The notes under the pieces: generated by a model | What the model was told of the DNA's origin: nothing | The model's input: only the letters and a program-made list of their open reading frames with translations | Database searches by the model: none | In this document: one piece after another, positions 1-11,278 of the stretch | Layout: each line of letters opens with the position of its first letter | Numbering within the stretch: the stretch's first letter is position 1 | Assembly (NCBI RefSeq): GCF_900177415.1 | Contig: NZ_FXAF01000011.1 | Coordinates: forward strand, 868,001 to 932,000 | DNA from: Xaviernesmea oryzae | Lineage (GTDB): Bacteria > Pseudomonadota > Alphaproteobacteria > Rhizobiales > Rhizobiaceae | Length of the DNA stretch: 64,000 bases | Direction of reading: 5' to 3' | Translations under genes and position numbers: made by a program

Positions 1-783
1 GCACGACCGCAAAGCCGGAAAAGGCGGCTCCCAGCACGAAATAAGGCGGAAAGACAGTTGAGTTCCAGCCGGGGATCGGCCCGGCGGCAAAGAGAAGCGA
101 AATCTCGGAATGCACGGAGACGACCAGAGGCACGGCGATCGCAGCCGTCATCCGATAGGCCTGGTTCCAGCGGACCCAATGCCGCGCGGAGCCGCGCCAG
201 CCGAGCGACAGCAACCCGTAGAAGACCTGCTGCCCGCGCTTCTTCGCCCGGTCGCGCACCGAGGCCAGGTCGGGAATGATGCCGATGTACCAGAAGAGCA
301 CCGAAACCGTGAGATAGGTCAGCACCGCGAAGAAATCCCAGGAAAGCGGGCTCTTGAACTGCGGCGAGATGGTCATCGTGTTGGGATAGGGCGCCATCCA
401 GTAGAAGTACCAGGGCCTGCCGAGATGCAGGATAGGATAAAGGCCGGCGCAGACGACGGCAAAGAGCGTCATCGCCTCGGCGAAACGGTTGAGCGAATTG
501 CGCCAATGGGCACCGAGCAGCAGGAGCAGGGCCGAGATCAGCGTACCGGCATGGCCGATCCCGAGGAACCAGATGTAGTTGGAGATCGCCAGCCCCCAGT
601 TGACGGGGATGTTGTTGCCCCACATGCCGACACCGTAGATGAGGAGCACCGCGGCGGAGACTGCAAAGCAGAGCAGCAGAAGAAGCGAGACGGCGAAGAA
701 AGCCCACCAGATGCGCGGGTGGGGATAGCGCAGCGGAATGCGGGTGATCTCGTCGGTGATGCGCGCGTCTGCCACGATGTCGC

Positions 784-787
<4 letters not shown>
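1..787 (-). CDS. actC: Alternative complex III membrane subunit ActC (NrfD/PsrC family), 3' end cut off by the window
   Basis: This is the first 262 or so codons of a polytopic membrane protein read leftward off the window edge. Its ATG overlaps the actB stop as ATGA (784-787), so the two are translationally coupled. The translation has the NrfD/ActC look: a hydrophilic N-terminus, then helices carrying NNIPVNWGLAISNYIWF, GIGHAGTLISALLLLLGAHW and HLGRPWYFYWMAPYPN, then VPLVVSVHSEISLLF. In alternative complex III, ActC is the large membrane subunit that binds quinol and couples to the ActB iron-sulfur protein. The order actA-actB-actC is that of known act operons, in which actD, actE, actF and often cytochrome oxidase genes follow. 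Those would lie left of the window. The family call is firm. Function depends on the unseen subunits. Confidence 0.9.
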
Positions 788-3711
<2,924 letters not shown>

Positions 3712-3717
3712 GATCCC

Positions 3718-4356
3718 TCACCGGTGACATATGTTGCATTGGGTGAGCTTGGCGGGCTCGATCCCGTAGGTCTTCGCCATCAGCGCGCCGTATTCCTTGT
3801 GAGCACCGGGATCGCGATCCCAGTCTGTCCAGTCCATCCGGGTCATCTCGTCCGGGGGCCTGAGATTCGGCGCCGGATCCCTATGGCAATCGAGGCAGAA
3901 CTTCATCTGAAAGGGCTTTGCACGCGACATCAGCGGCATCTGGTCGACGCGGCCATGGCAGCTCACGCACGGGACGCCTTTGGTCACGTGGATGGAATGG
4001 TCGAAATAGACGTAGTCCGGCAGCCGCGCGACGCGGTTCCATTCGAGCGGCTTGCTCTCGGCAAGGCTCTGCCGCACCGGAGCGAGCATCGCAGCACCCG
4101 TCCATATCTGCGAATGACAGCTCATGCAGATGTGGGTGGCCGGCAGGCCGGCCTTCGCACTCGTCTCCACGGACGTATGGCAGTAACGGCAGTCTATGCC
4201 GAGACCGGCGACATGATGCTCGTGACTGAAGGGCACCGGCTGGTCCTGCACCCAGCCGACCAGCGTGCCGTAGCTCGACTCCGCATAGCCGCCCACGAAA
4301 GTTGCAAGACAGACGAGAAGGATGAGGATCCCCAGCAGGATCGCACGAAGACGCAT
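3718..4356 (-). CDS. actA: Alternative complex III pentaheme cytochrome c subunit ActA
   Basis: The 212-residue product has one N-terminal hydrophobic helix (RAILLGILILLVCLATFVGG) and five CxxCH heme-binding motifs in order: CRYCH, CMSCH, CVSCH, CLDCH and CNICH, the last almost at the C-terminus. Five hemes plus a single anchor match ActA. The reading frame stays open 20 codons further upstream, but the predicted EcfG-type promoter at 4417-4441 would start RNA near 4409, so the ATG at 4356 is the sensible start. It is the first gene of the actABC operon. Quinol oxidised by the complex would reduce these hemes and then a periplasmic cytochrome or oxidase. Confidence 0.92.
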   Translation of the reverse strand: MRLRAILLGILILLVCLATFVGGYAESSYGTLVGWVQDQPVPFSHEHHVAGLGIDCRYCHTSVETSAKAGLPATHICMSCHSQIWTGAAMLAPVRQSLAESKPLEWNRVARLPDYVYFDHSIHVTKGVPCVSCHGRVDQMPLMSRAKPFQMKFCLDCHRDPAPNLRPPDEMTRMDWTDWDRDPGAHKEYGALMAKTYGIEPAKLTQCNICHR

Positions 4357-4416
4357 ATCAGCGGACGCCGTGAAGATCTGTGCCAACAGAAGAACCCCTT
4401 CCACACGAAGGTACAA

Positions 4417-4441
4417 AACACCGTTCGCAGCGGAAGGTTCC
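4417..4441 (-). promoter_or_regulatory. EcfG-type promoter for actABC
   Basis: Read on the minus strand, GGAAC (4441-4437) is followed after 17 bases by GTT (4419-4417). This is the core of the alphaproteobacterial general stress promoter. RNA would begin about 50 bases before the actA ATG. Confidence 0.65.
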
Positions 4442-4489
4442 AGCCCGGAAAAAGCTTGCTGCGCCGCAGTAACGTTACTGTTCCCTCCA

Positions 4490-4514
4490 GGAACCTAAGT
4501 GGGCTTCCGGCGTT
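4490..4514 (+). promoter_or_regulatory. EcfG-type promoter for emrAB
   Basis: GGAAC at 4490-4494 and GTT at 4512-4514 are separated by 17 bases, and the base before GTT is C. This is the best consensus match in the window (GGAAC-N16-CGTT). It lies 36 bases before the efflux gene start and is divergent from the act promoter. Confidence 0.7.
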
Positions 4515-4550
4515 TCGAATGCTTCCACAGCCAATTCTCAGAGGCATATC

Positions 4551-5705
4551 GTGGCCCAAGTTCAGCGCACCGTTCCCGATGACGAGGCGAACCGCCCGGC
4601 CGATCCTGAAGACAAGGACCGGACCGAGGAACCGCAGGCATCCGCCCATAAGCAAGATGAAGAGAAGCGGTCGCTGGTCCGGCGACACCCGGTCTGGACC
4701 GCCCTTGCCGCCATCGTCCTGATCGCTCTGGCGGTTGCGGCCTATTTCGTCTGGTCGATCTATTTCCACCCTTACGAGACGACGGACGACGCCTTCGTCG
4801 ACGCCCGCAGCTTCTCGCTGGCAGCCAAGGTTTCCGGTTATATCGACGAGGTGGCGGTCACCGACAACCAGCACGTCGCTGCGGGAGCGGTGATCGCCAG
4901 GATCGCCCCGCGCGACTACCAGATTGCCGTGGGCCAGGCCGAGGCGCAGGTTGAATCCGCAAATGCGGCGATCGCCAATGCGGCCGCACAGATCGAGGTC
5001 GCAACTGCCGCCGTGGACGAGGCCCGCGCACAGGAGGCCTCCACGCTCGCAGTGCTGCAGTTCGCCAAGGACGAAGCGGCCCGCCAACGGCAACTCCTCC
5101 AGGGCGGCGCCGGCAGCCTGCAGACCTCGCAGCAGGCGGAATCGAACCTCAGACAGGCTCAGGCCGCCTATAACCAGGCGCAGGCGAGCGTCACGTCGGC
5201 GATGAAGAACAGGACGGCGGCCGAAGCCCAGCGCAACAGCGCGGCAGCAAGCCTCAAGCAGGCGGAGGCGCAACGCGAAGGCGCCGAACAGAACCTGGGC
5301 TACACGACGCTGACCGCAGCCCAGCCCGGCAGGGTCGTGAGGCTGAGCGGCTCCAAGGGCCAGTTCGTCGAAGCCGGCCAGGCGATCGCCATGTTCGTTC
5401 CGGACGAGGTTTGGGTGACCGCGAATTTCAAGGAGACGCAACTCGCCGACATGCGGCCCGGCCAGCCGGTCGACCTGACGATTGACGCCTATCCGGACCA
5501 TGTTCTGCACGGCAGGGTCGACTCGGTCCAGCCCGGGTCGGGCACGGCCTTTTCGCTGCTGCCGGCGGAAAACGCGACCGGCAACTATGTGAAGGTAACC
5601 CAGCGCGTGCCCGTGAAGATCGTCGTCGACCAATGGCCGACGGACGTCGCGATCGGCCCCGGCATGTCAGTCGTGCCGACGGTTACGGTGAGACCGAGGA
5701 GCTGA
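4551..5705 (+). CDS. emrA: HlyD/EmrA-family periplasmic adaptor subunit
   Basis: This 384-residue membrane fusion protein is made with a GTG start. It has a charged cytoplasmic tail, one transmembrane helix at about residues 48-70, then the HlyD signature around YETTDDAFVDARSFSLAAKV and GYIDEVAV. A long alanine/glutamine-rich coiled-coil hairpin spans about 125-250. A second lipoyl/beta-barrel part follows, with GYTTLTAAQPGRV and VWVTANFKETQLADM. The partner DHA2 transporter begins one base after its stop. Together they would form an inner-membrane pump that reaches an outer-membrane TolC protein not encoded here. The stress promoter just upstream suggests induction in general stress rather than by a drug-specific repressor. 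Substrate unknown. Confidence 0.93.
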   Translation: MAQVQRTVPDDEANRPADPEDKDRTEEPQASAHKQDEEKRSLVRRHPVWTALAAIVLIALAVAAYFVWSIYFHPYETTDDAFVDARSFSLAAKVSGYIDEVAVTDNQHVAAGAVIARIAPRDYQIAVGQAEAQVESANAAIANAAAQIEVATAAVDEARAQEASTLAVLQFAKDEAARQRQLLQGGAGSLQTSQQAESNLRQAQAAYNQAQASVTSAMKNRTAAEAQRNSAAASLKQAEAQREGAEQNLGYTTLTAAQPGRVVRLSGSKGQFVEAGQAIAMFVPDEVWVTANFKETQLADMRPGQPVDLTIDAYPDHVLHGRVDSVQPGSGTAFSLLPAENATGNYVKVTQRVPVKIVVDQWPTDVAIGPGMSVVPTVTVRPRS

Positions 5706-5706
5706 C

Positions 5707-7317
5707 GTGGCAACCGCAGGAGCAATAGGCGGCGCCAAGCCGGTCGACAGCGGCCGGAGCACCAATCCTTGGCTGGTGGCGGTGGTCGTGGCGCTGGCCG
5801 TCTTCATGGAAGTGCTGGACACCACGATCGCCAACGTCGCGCTCCGTTATATTTCCGGCGGCCTGGCGATCAGTTCCGACGAAGCCTCCTGGGTCGTCAC
5901 CACCTATCTCGTTTCCAACGCCGTGGCGCTGATCGCCTCGAGCTTCATCGCCCAGCGCTATGGCCGCAAGCGCTTCTACCTCGTCTGCCTGGCGCTCTTC
6001 ACCGTCGCCTCCATTCTGTGCGGGCTCGCCTGGAACCTGCCCTCGCTCCTGATCTTCCGGATGATACAGGGCTTTGCCGGCGGCGGCATGGTGCCCGTCT
6101 CGCAGTCGATCCTGACGGATTCCTTCCCGCCGGAAAAACGCGGCCAGGCTTTTGCGGTCTTCGGCATCGCCGTGGTCGTCGCTCCGGTGGTCGGCCCGAC
6201 GCTCGGCGGCTACATCTCCGACAATTTTTCCTGGCACTGGTGTTTCCTGATCAACGGTCCGGTCGGCGCCTTCGCCTTCGCGCTCGTCTATTTCCTCGTG
6301 CAGGAGCCGGAAGCGCTCCGCAGGAAGCGCGAGGAGATGCGCAGGAAAGGCATCCGCTTCGACGTGACCGGATTTCTTCTGGTGGCGACCTTCCTCGGCG
6401 CCCTGGAACTGGTGCTCGATCGCGGCCAGGTGGAGGACTGGTTCGACTCCACGTTCATCATCGTGGCGACCGCGATCTGCGTCGTCGCGCTGCTCGCCTC
6501 GATCCCGTGGCTGCTGACCGCCAGAAACCCGGCGGTCGACATACGGCTGCTCGCGACCCGGCAATTCGGCTCCTGTGTCGTCGTCATGCTGGCGATCGGA
6601 GCGATCCTGATCGCCACGACGCAATTCGTGCCGCAGGTGTTGCAGGAGAACTATGGCTACACCGCCACCTGGGCAGGAATGGCACTCTCGCCCGGAGGAT
6701 TGGTGACCATGGTGATGATGTTCGTCGCGGGCCGGCTCACCTCGAAGATCCAGCCGAAATATCTGATCGCCATCGGAGCGGGGATCATCGCCTTCTCCAT
6801 GTACGACATGACCCGCGTGAACCCCGACCTGAACTTCGGCTTCTTCGTCTGGTCGCGGCTTTATCTCGGCCTCGGCCTGCCGCTGATCTTCATACCGATC
6901 ATCGCGGCCTCCTATGACGGGCTTCGTCCCGACCAGATAGATCAGGCGTCAGCGCTCATCAACGCGGCGCGCAATACGGGCGGCTCGATCGGCGTTTCGG
7001 TCGCCTCCAACGTGTTGGCCGACCGCGAACAATGGCACCAGAGCCGGCTGGTCGAACATATCGTGCCCTCCGACCCCACTTACGTCGAGACGATGCGAAA
7101 TCTGCAGCATTTCTTCGCAGAGCGCGGCTCGACGATGGCGGATGCGCAGAACCAGGCGATGCGCCTCATCGGCGAACAGGTGCGAATGCAGGCAAGCTAT
7201 CTCGCCTATATCGACGTCTTCTACGTCCTCGCGATCATCTCCGCATGCGCAATCCCGCTGGCGCTCATCCTGCGCAATATCGCCTTGAAATCCGGAGGCG
7301 GCGGCGGAATGCACTAA
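5707..7317 (+). CDS. emrB: DHA2-family MFS drug:proton antiporter, EmrB type
   Basis: The 536-residue protein has the length and 14-helix character of DHA2 transporters. Visible family marks are LDTTIANVALRYISG in helix 1, the loop motif QRYGRKRFYL after helix 2, FRMIQGFAGGGMVP in helix 4, and VGPTLGGYI followed by WHWCFLINGPVG around helices 5-6. It starts with GTG directly after emrA and must be co-transcribed with it. EmrB-type proteins export hydrophobic toxicants against protons. The specific substrate cannot be read from the sequence. Confidence 0.93.
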   Translation: MATAGAIGGAKPVDSGRSTNPWLVAVVVALAVFMEVLDTTIANVALRYISGGLAISSDEASWVVTTYLVSNAVALIASSFIAQRYGRKRFYLVCLALFTVASILCGLAWNLPSLLIFRMIQGFAGGGMVPVSQSILTDSFPPEKRGQAFAVFGIAVVVAPVVGPTLGGYISDNFSWHWCFLINGPVGAFAFALVYFLVQEPEALRRKREEMRRKGIRFDVTGFLLVATFLGALELVLDRGQVEDWFDSTFIIVATAICVVALLASIPWLLTARNPAVDIRLLATRQFGSCVVVMLAIGAILIATTQFVPQVLQENYGYTATWAGMALSPGGLVTMVMMFVAGRLTSKIQPKYLIAIGAGIIAFSMYDMTRVNPDLNFGFFVWSRLYLGLGLPLIFIPIIAASYDGLRPDQIDQASALINAARNTGGSIGVSVASNVLADREQWHQSRLVEHIVPSDPTYVETMRNLQHFFAERGSTMADAQNQAMRLIGEQVRMQASYLAYIDVFYVLAIISACAIPLALILRNIALKSGGGGGMH

Positions 7318-7331
7318 GCGGCCGCTGTCCG

Positions 7332-7781
7332 TCAATCCGAGTTTGCCAGATCGATCAGCGCTATTCCGAGACCCGGCTGTTCCCGGCGCCTCAGATGCGC
7401 AGGCGTCTCGCGGACGACGACCTCGAGCGTGGGGCGCACATGGCCTTCCATGAAATGACCGCCCTTGGTGCTGCCGTCGGAAAGGCCGAGAACCGCATGG
7501 AGATGCAGGCTCGCCTTACCTTCGTCGCTTACCGCGATGTCGCCGATCGCGCTCAAGACCTCCGATTGCTCCGGTACGGGAATCTTCTTGTAGCTCTTCT
7601 TCTCGAACTCGAAGAAAGCGATCGTGGCGCGGCTGAACGCGCCGATCGCCGTTACCGACGCAGCGCTGATACCGTTCTTTTCCGCAAAGGCCGAAATGCT
7701 GGAAAAGGCCTCGTCTCCCTCGTCCAGAACCAGGATGAAGGTCCGTTCGCCCGCGTCGCTTGCCAGAAGTTTGTGTTTCAC
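7332..7781 (-). CDS. PPC/DUF296 domain protein
   Basis: This 149-residue single-domain protein matches the plant-and-prokaryote-conserved (PPC, DUF296) fold. The hallmark segment GGHFMEGHVRPTLEVVV lies near the C-terminus, preceded by LHLHAVLGLSDG. In plants the domain sits in AT-hook DNA-binding proteins. The stand-alone bacterial forms are small trimers of unclear role. It converges on emrB with a 14-base gap. Its upstream region overlaps a decayed gene fragment that supplies a stress-promoter-like sequence. No DNA-binding extension is visible, so a role in transcription should not be assumed. Confidence 0.85.
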   Translation of the reverse strand: MKHKLLASDAGERTFILVLDEGDEAFSSISAFAEKNGISAASVTAIGAFSRATIAFFEFEKKSYKKIPVPEQSEVLSAIGDIAVSDEGKASLHLHAVLGLSDGSTKGGHFMEGHVRPTLEVVVRETPAHLRRREQPGLGIALIDLANSD

Positions 7782-7811
7782 CGCTTCACCTTTCTGTTTC
7801 CGATGAAGTCG

Positions 7812-7837
7812 AAAGCGCCAAGCCTGCGTCGGGTTCC
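7812..7837 (-). promoter_or_regulatory. Probable EcfG-type promoter for the PPC gene
   Basis: Minus-strand GGAAC (7837-7833) is followed after 17 bases by CTT rather than GTT, which still fits the looser GGAAC-N18-TT form described for Sinorhizobium RpoE2. It lies inside the thiamine-diphosphate enzyme remnant. Confidence 0.4.
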
Positions 7838-8136
7838 CAAAGTGTCCCCGACGTCCCCTATCACCGTTTCACGGAACTCATCGGCCTCAAGGGCCTGTAC
7901 GTTGACACGCCCGAAGACCTGGGCTCCGCCTGGGATGAGGCCCTGGCCACCGACCGTCCGGTCGTGCTTGAGGTGAAGGCCGATCCGAAGTGCCGCCGCT
8001 GCCGCCCCATTTCACCTTCAAGCAGATCAGGAACATGACGGCATCGCTCGCCAAGGGCGATCCCAACGAAGCCGGCGTCATCCGAGGCACCGTTCGGCAG
8101 GTCCTCAGCGCGGTCCTGCCGAGCGGCAGGCATTGA
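7832..8136 (+). pseudogene. 3' remnant of a thiamine-diphosphate-dependent enzyme (pyruvate oxidase/acetolactate synthase-like)
   Basis: About 100 codons resemble the C-terminal end of TPP-requiring oxidases or decarboxylases. Frame one reads VPDVPYHRFTELIGLKGLYV, then a segment ending DRPVVLEVKADP. At about 7987-7988 one base seems missing, after which the next frame continues the family sequence as PPLPPHFTFKQIRNM and ends VLSAVLPSGRH with TGA at 8134-8136. There is no start, no TPP-binding core and no upstream gene body, so it is a truncated, frameshifted relic. It sits between the divergent 5' end of the PPC gene and the 3' end of the AAA ATPase gene. Its presence suggests that a deletion joined these neighbours. 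Confidence 0.75.
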
Positions 8137-8140
8137 ATTG

Positions 8141-10417
8141 TCACTCTGCCGCCTGCCGGAGCGGAACGAAGCCGATCGCCTGATGGCTGGGGCCCTGCTG
8201 CTTGAGGGTGCGGAGCATTTCCTCGTATTCGCGCTCCATTTCAGGCGTGACGGACGGCCTCGTCTCCGCCAGGGCACGTTCGAAATGTCCCGAATTTATC
8301 TTGTCGGCGTCCAGCGCCTCCCGCAGCGCCAGAAGCCCGGCCCGGCGGGTCAGATCCTCCAGGTCGGCGCCGGTATATCGCTCCGTCCGTTCCGCGAGCT
8401 GATCGAGGTTGACATCCTCGGCAAGCGGCATGTTCTTGGTGTGGATCGCCAGTATCTTCCGTCGGCCCTTCGCATCCGGCACGGGAACGTAGACGAGTTC
8501 GTCGAAGCGGCCCGGCCGAAGAAGAGCAGGATCGAGGAGGTTCGGACGGTTCGTGGCGGCCATCACCACCACGCCCTGCAGCTCTTCCAATCCGTCCATT
8601 TCCGCAAGGATCGTATTGACGACGCGTTCCGTCACGGCCGGCTCTCCCAGTCCGCCGCCGCGGGCAGGAGCAAGGGAATCGATCTCGTCGATGAAGATGA
8701 CGGTGGGCGCCACCTGCCGGGCGCGCTCGAACAGCCGGGAAACCTGCTGCTCGGATTCGCCGTACCATTTGGAGAGCAGGTCGGAGGATTTGGTAGCCAC
8801 GAAATTCGCCTCCGCCTCCCGCGCGACCGCCTTGGCAAGCAGGGTCTTGCCGGTGCCTGGCGGTCCGAAGAGGAGGAAGCCTTTCGCCGGCCGGATGCCG
8901 ATCCGGCGGAACGACTGCGGCGACTTGAGCGGAAGCTCCACCCCTTCGCGCAGACGCATCTGCGCCTCGTCCAATCCGCCGATATCATCCCAGCCGACAT
9001 CCGGCACCTGGATCATGATCTCGCGCAGCGCGCTCGGTTGAATGCGCTTCATCGCGCTCAGGAAATCGTCCTGCTTCACGCTCAGATTCTCGAGCACCTC
9101 CGCCGGGATGCCTTCGCGCAGGTTGAGACCGGGCAGGAGCCGCCGCAGCGAGTCCATCGCGGCCTCCCGCGAGAGCGCCCCAAGGTCGGCCCCCACGAAG
9201 CCGTAGGTGGTCCGGGCGATCTCGTCGAGATTGACGTCCTCGGCAAGCGGCATGCCGCGGGTGTGGATTGCCAGGATTTCATGGCGACCTTCCTGGTCCG
9301 GCACGCCGATGATGATTTCCCGGTCGAAACGTCCCGGCCGCCGCAAAGCTTCATCGATCGCATCCCGCCTGTTGGTCGCACCGATGACGACGATGTTCTG
9401 GCGCGGCTCCAGACCGTCCATGAGCGTCAGGAGCTGGGCGACGATCCTCCGCTCGACCTCGCCGGTGACCTGCTCCCGCTTCGGAGCGATGGAATCGATC
9501 TCGTCGATGAAGATGATCGCGGGTGCGCTCTGCGACGCCTCCTGGAATACCTGCCTCAATCTCTCTTCGGATTCACCATAGCGGCTGCCCATGATTTCCG
9601 GACCGGCGATATGGAAGAAGTTCGCTTCCGTCTCATTGGCGACGGCCCGTGCAAGCAGGGTCTTGCCGGTCCCGGGCGGGCCGTGCAGCAGAACGCCCTT
9701 CGGCGGCTCGATCCCCAGCCTCTGGAAGAGTTCGGGATGACGCAGCGGCAGTTCCACCATTTCCCGGACCTGATCCACCGACGAGCCGAGGCCGCCGATA
9801 TCGTCATAGGTGACATCCGCTCGCCGGGCCTCCTTCGGCTCCTCGAACTGCGGGCGCAGTTCGATCGTCGTTCCTTCGCCGACCTGCACGATGCCGCGGG
9901 GCTGAGTGGAAACGACGACGAGCCTGATTTCCTGCAGGCCGTAAGCCGGGAGATCCAGCATGCCGCGCAGCATCTCTTCACGGGGGCTGGAGCGAACCCG
10001 CTGATGCACGGACGTGGAGATCACATCGCCGGCCGCCATCGGCCGATGCAGGAAGGTGCGGCGAAGCGCGTCTCCGGAGCCTTCAAGGCGCAGGTTCTTT
10101 TGCGCCGGCGCCAGGACGATCCGGGTGGCCGGGCGGGCATCGGCCTTGCGTATCTCGACGAAATCGCCGCTCGTCACGCCCGCATTGACGCGCTGCAGGC
10201 CGTCGAGCCGCACAAGGTTCAGCCCTTCGTCCTCCGGATAGGCGCGCACGGCGACCGCCGCGGTGTGCCGCTTGCCCAGGATCTCGACGATCTGCCCTTC
10301 CTGGATGTTGAGTGCGGTCAAAGCCTGTGAGCTGAAGCGCGCCACGCCATGCCCCGCATCCTGAGGTCTGGTATTGGCGACCTGGAGCTTGACGCCCTGT
10401 TCCTCGCCTTCGGGCAT
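8141..10417 (-). CDS. Cdc48/p97/VAT-like double AAA ATPase
   Basis: The 758-residue protein has the full archaeal/eukaryotic Cdc48 layout. An N-domain of about 190 residues (double-psi barrel type, with LNIQEGQIVEILGKR) is followed by two AAA modules. Walker A GPPGTGKT occurs at 246-253 and 518-525. Walker B is IIFIDEID near 301-308 and VIFIDEID at 573-580. Each module has a sensor/arginine-finger block with PGRFD. Such proteins are hexameric unfoldases that pull substrates through a central pore. They are universal in archaea and eukaryotes but patchy in bacteria. A good ribosome site (AGGAGG) precedes the ATG. It lies downstream of the sugar operon on the same strand and has its own stress-type promoter. 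Bacterial partners and substrates are unknown. Confidence 0.93.
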   Translation of the reverse strand: MPEGEEQGVKLQVANTRPQDAGHGVARFSSQALTALNIQEGQIVEILGKRHTAAVAVRAYPEDEGLNLVRLDGLQRVNAGVTSGDFVEIRKADARPATRIVLAPAQKNLRLEGSGDALRRTFLHRPMAAGDVISTSVHQRVRSSPREEMLRGMLDLPAYGLQEIRLVVVSTQPRGIVQVGEGTTIELRPQFEEPKEARRADVTYDDIGGLGSSVDQVREMVELPLRHPELFQRLGIEPPKGVLLHGPPGTGKTLLARAVANETEANFFHIAGPEIMGSRYGESEERLRQVFQEASQSAPAIIFIDEIDSIAPKREQVTGEVERRIVAQLLTLMDGLEPRQNIVVIGATNRRDAIDEALRRPGRFDREIIIGVPDQEGRHEILAIHTRGMPLAEDVNLDEIARTTYGFVGADLGALSREAAMDSLRRLLPGLNLREGIPAEVLENLSVKQDDFLSAMKRIQPSALREIMIQVPDVGWDDIGGLDEAQMRLREGVELPLKSPQSFRRIGIRPAKGFLLFGPPGTGKTLLAKAVAREAEANFVATKSSDLLSKWYGESEQQVSRLFERARQVAPTVIFIDEIDSLAPARGGGLGEPAVTERVVNTILAEMDGLEELQGVVVMAATNRPNLLDPALLRPGRFDELVYVPVPDAKGRRKILAIHTKNMPLAEDVNLDQLAERTERYTGADLEDLTRRAGLLALREALDADKINSGHFERALAETRPSVTPEMEREYEEMLRTLKQQGPSHQAIGFVPLRQAAE

Positions 10418-10451
10418 GGGATCCTCCTGCGTTCAAGATGGGTGTCCGGTG

Positions 10452-10476
10452 AACTGGCAGATCGATCGTTGGTTCC
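10452..10476 (-). promoter_or_regulatory. EcfG-type promoter for the Cdc48-like ATPase
   Basis: Minus-strand GGAAC (10476-10472), 17-base spacer, GTT (10454-10452), in the 101-base gap before the ATPase ATG. Transcripts from the sugar operon could also read through. Confidence 0.65.
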
Positions 10477-10518
10477 ACGCTATCACGAAACCAGGTTTTG
10501 GCGAAGCGCTACGGCGTT

Positions 10519-11274
10519 TCAGAGATGTGGAGGCGGATCGGCGGCATAGTGCCGTTCGCCGCGGCGGCAGAGATAGACCTCCCTTTCGGGATTGTCCTCG
10601 ATCACGAAACCCGAGCTTCGCAGCATCGCCTCCACCGCCGCCTTGTTGGGGATGAACCAGTTGGTCGGATCGGACGCGTATCGCTCTTCGACGAAATAGA
10701 GCCTGGGATAGCCCCGACGTTCGAAGATATCCCATTCCGAAAAGTCGTAGTCATCCTTCAGGTCGCAAATGCGCTCCTCTCCCCTTTGGAGGCATTGGAA
10801 GAGCATCCGGTCGCCCACCACGTGATCATGGAGAAGATCGAGCGCCAGCAGCGGGTGGCGCAAGTGGTAGAGCACACCCATGAAGATCACGAGGTCGAAC
10901 TTCTCCTTCAACCGGCCGACCTCATAGACCGACATCTCCCGGAATTCGACGTCCAGCCCGCACTGCTCCGCCACAAAGCGGGCCTGCCGGAGATAATGCG
11001 GGTCGGAATCGATGCCGAGCACGCGGCCCGCATTGCGGCGCTTCATCTCGAAGGAATAAAAGCCTGCGTTGCAACCCACATCGAGAACGCTGCGTCCTTC
11101 GAGATCCTCCGGCACGGCATGCCGGAAGCCTTTCCACTTGAAGGTCGGATAGTCGCCGAGGAAATGATCGGGAGCTGTCTTGATCCCCTGGATCTCCATG
11201 TTCTGGAACCACGGGCCAAGCTCGGCGATCCTTTCCTTCAGCTCCTCTTTCGTGCTGTTCCTTCGTGCATCCAT
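10519..11274 (-). CDS. SAM-dependent methyltransferase (CmoB-like; sugar-cluster associated)
   Basis: The 251-residue protein carries the class I SAM-binding motif VLDVGCNAGFYSFEM at about residues 63-77. An acidic loop, GRVLGIDSDPHYL, follows. The N-terminal WFQNMEIQGIKT and the FMGVLYHLRHPLLAL region resemble the CmoB-like methyltransferases (TIGR04290-type) that I know from rhizobial glycosyltransferase clusters. It begins 4 bases after the epimerase/decarboxylase gene, so it is the last gene of the eight-gene operon. It probably methylates a sugar hydroxyl or the glycosylated product. Methylation of RNA, as in CmoB itself, cannot be excluded but is unlikely here. Confidence 0.85.
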   Translation of the reverse strand: MDARRNSTKEELKERIAELGPWFQNMEIQGIKTAPDHFLGDYPTFKWKGFRHAVPEDLEGRSVLDVGCNAGFYSFEMKRRNAGRVLGIDSDPHYLRQARFVAEQCGLDVEFREMSVYEVGRLKEKFDLVIFMGVLYHLRHPLLALDLLHDHVVGDRMLFQCLQRGEERICDLKDDYDFSEWDIFERRGYPRLYFVEERYASDPTNWFIPNKAAVEAMLRSSGFVIEDNPEREVYLCRRGERHYAADPPPHL

Positions 11275-11278
11275 GCCG

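Noticed and set aside
8138..10330. 730-codon plus-strand frame opposite the Cdc48-like gene
   Set aside because: Antisense to an intact double AAA ATPase; arginine/leucine-rich composition without domains.
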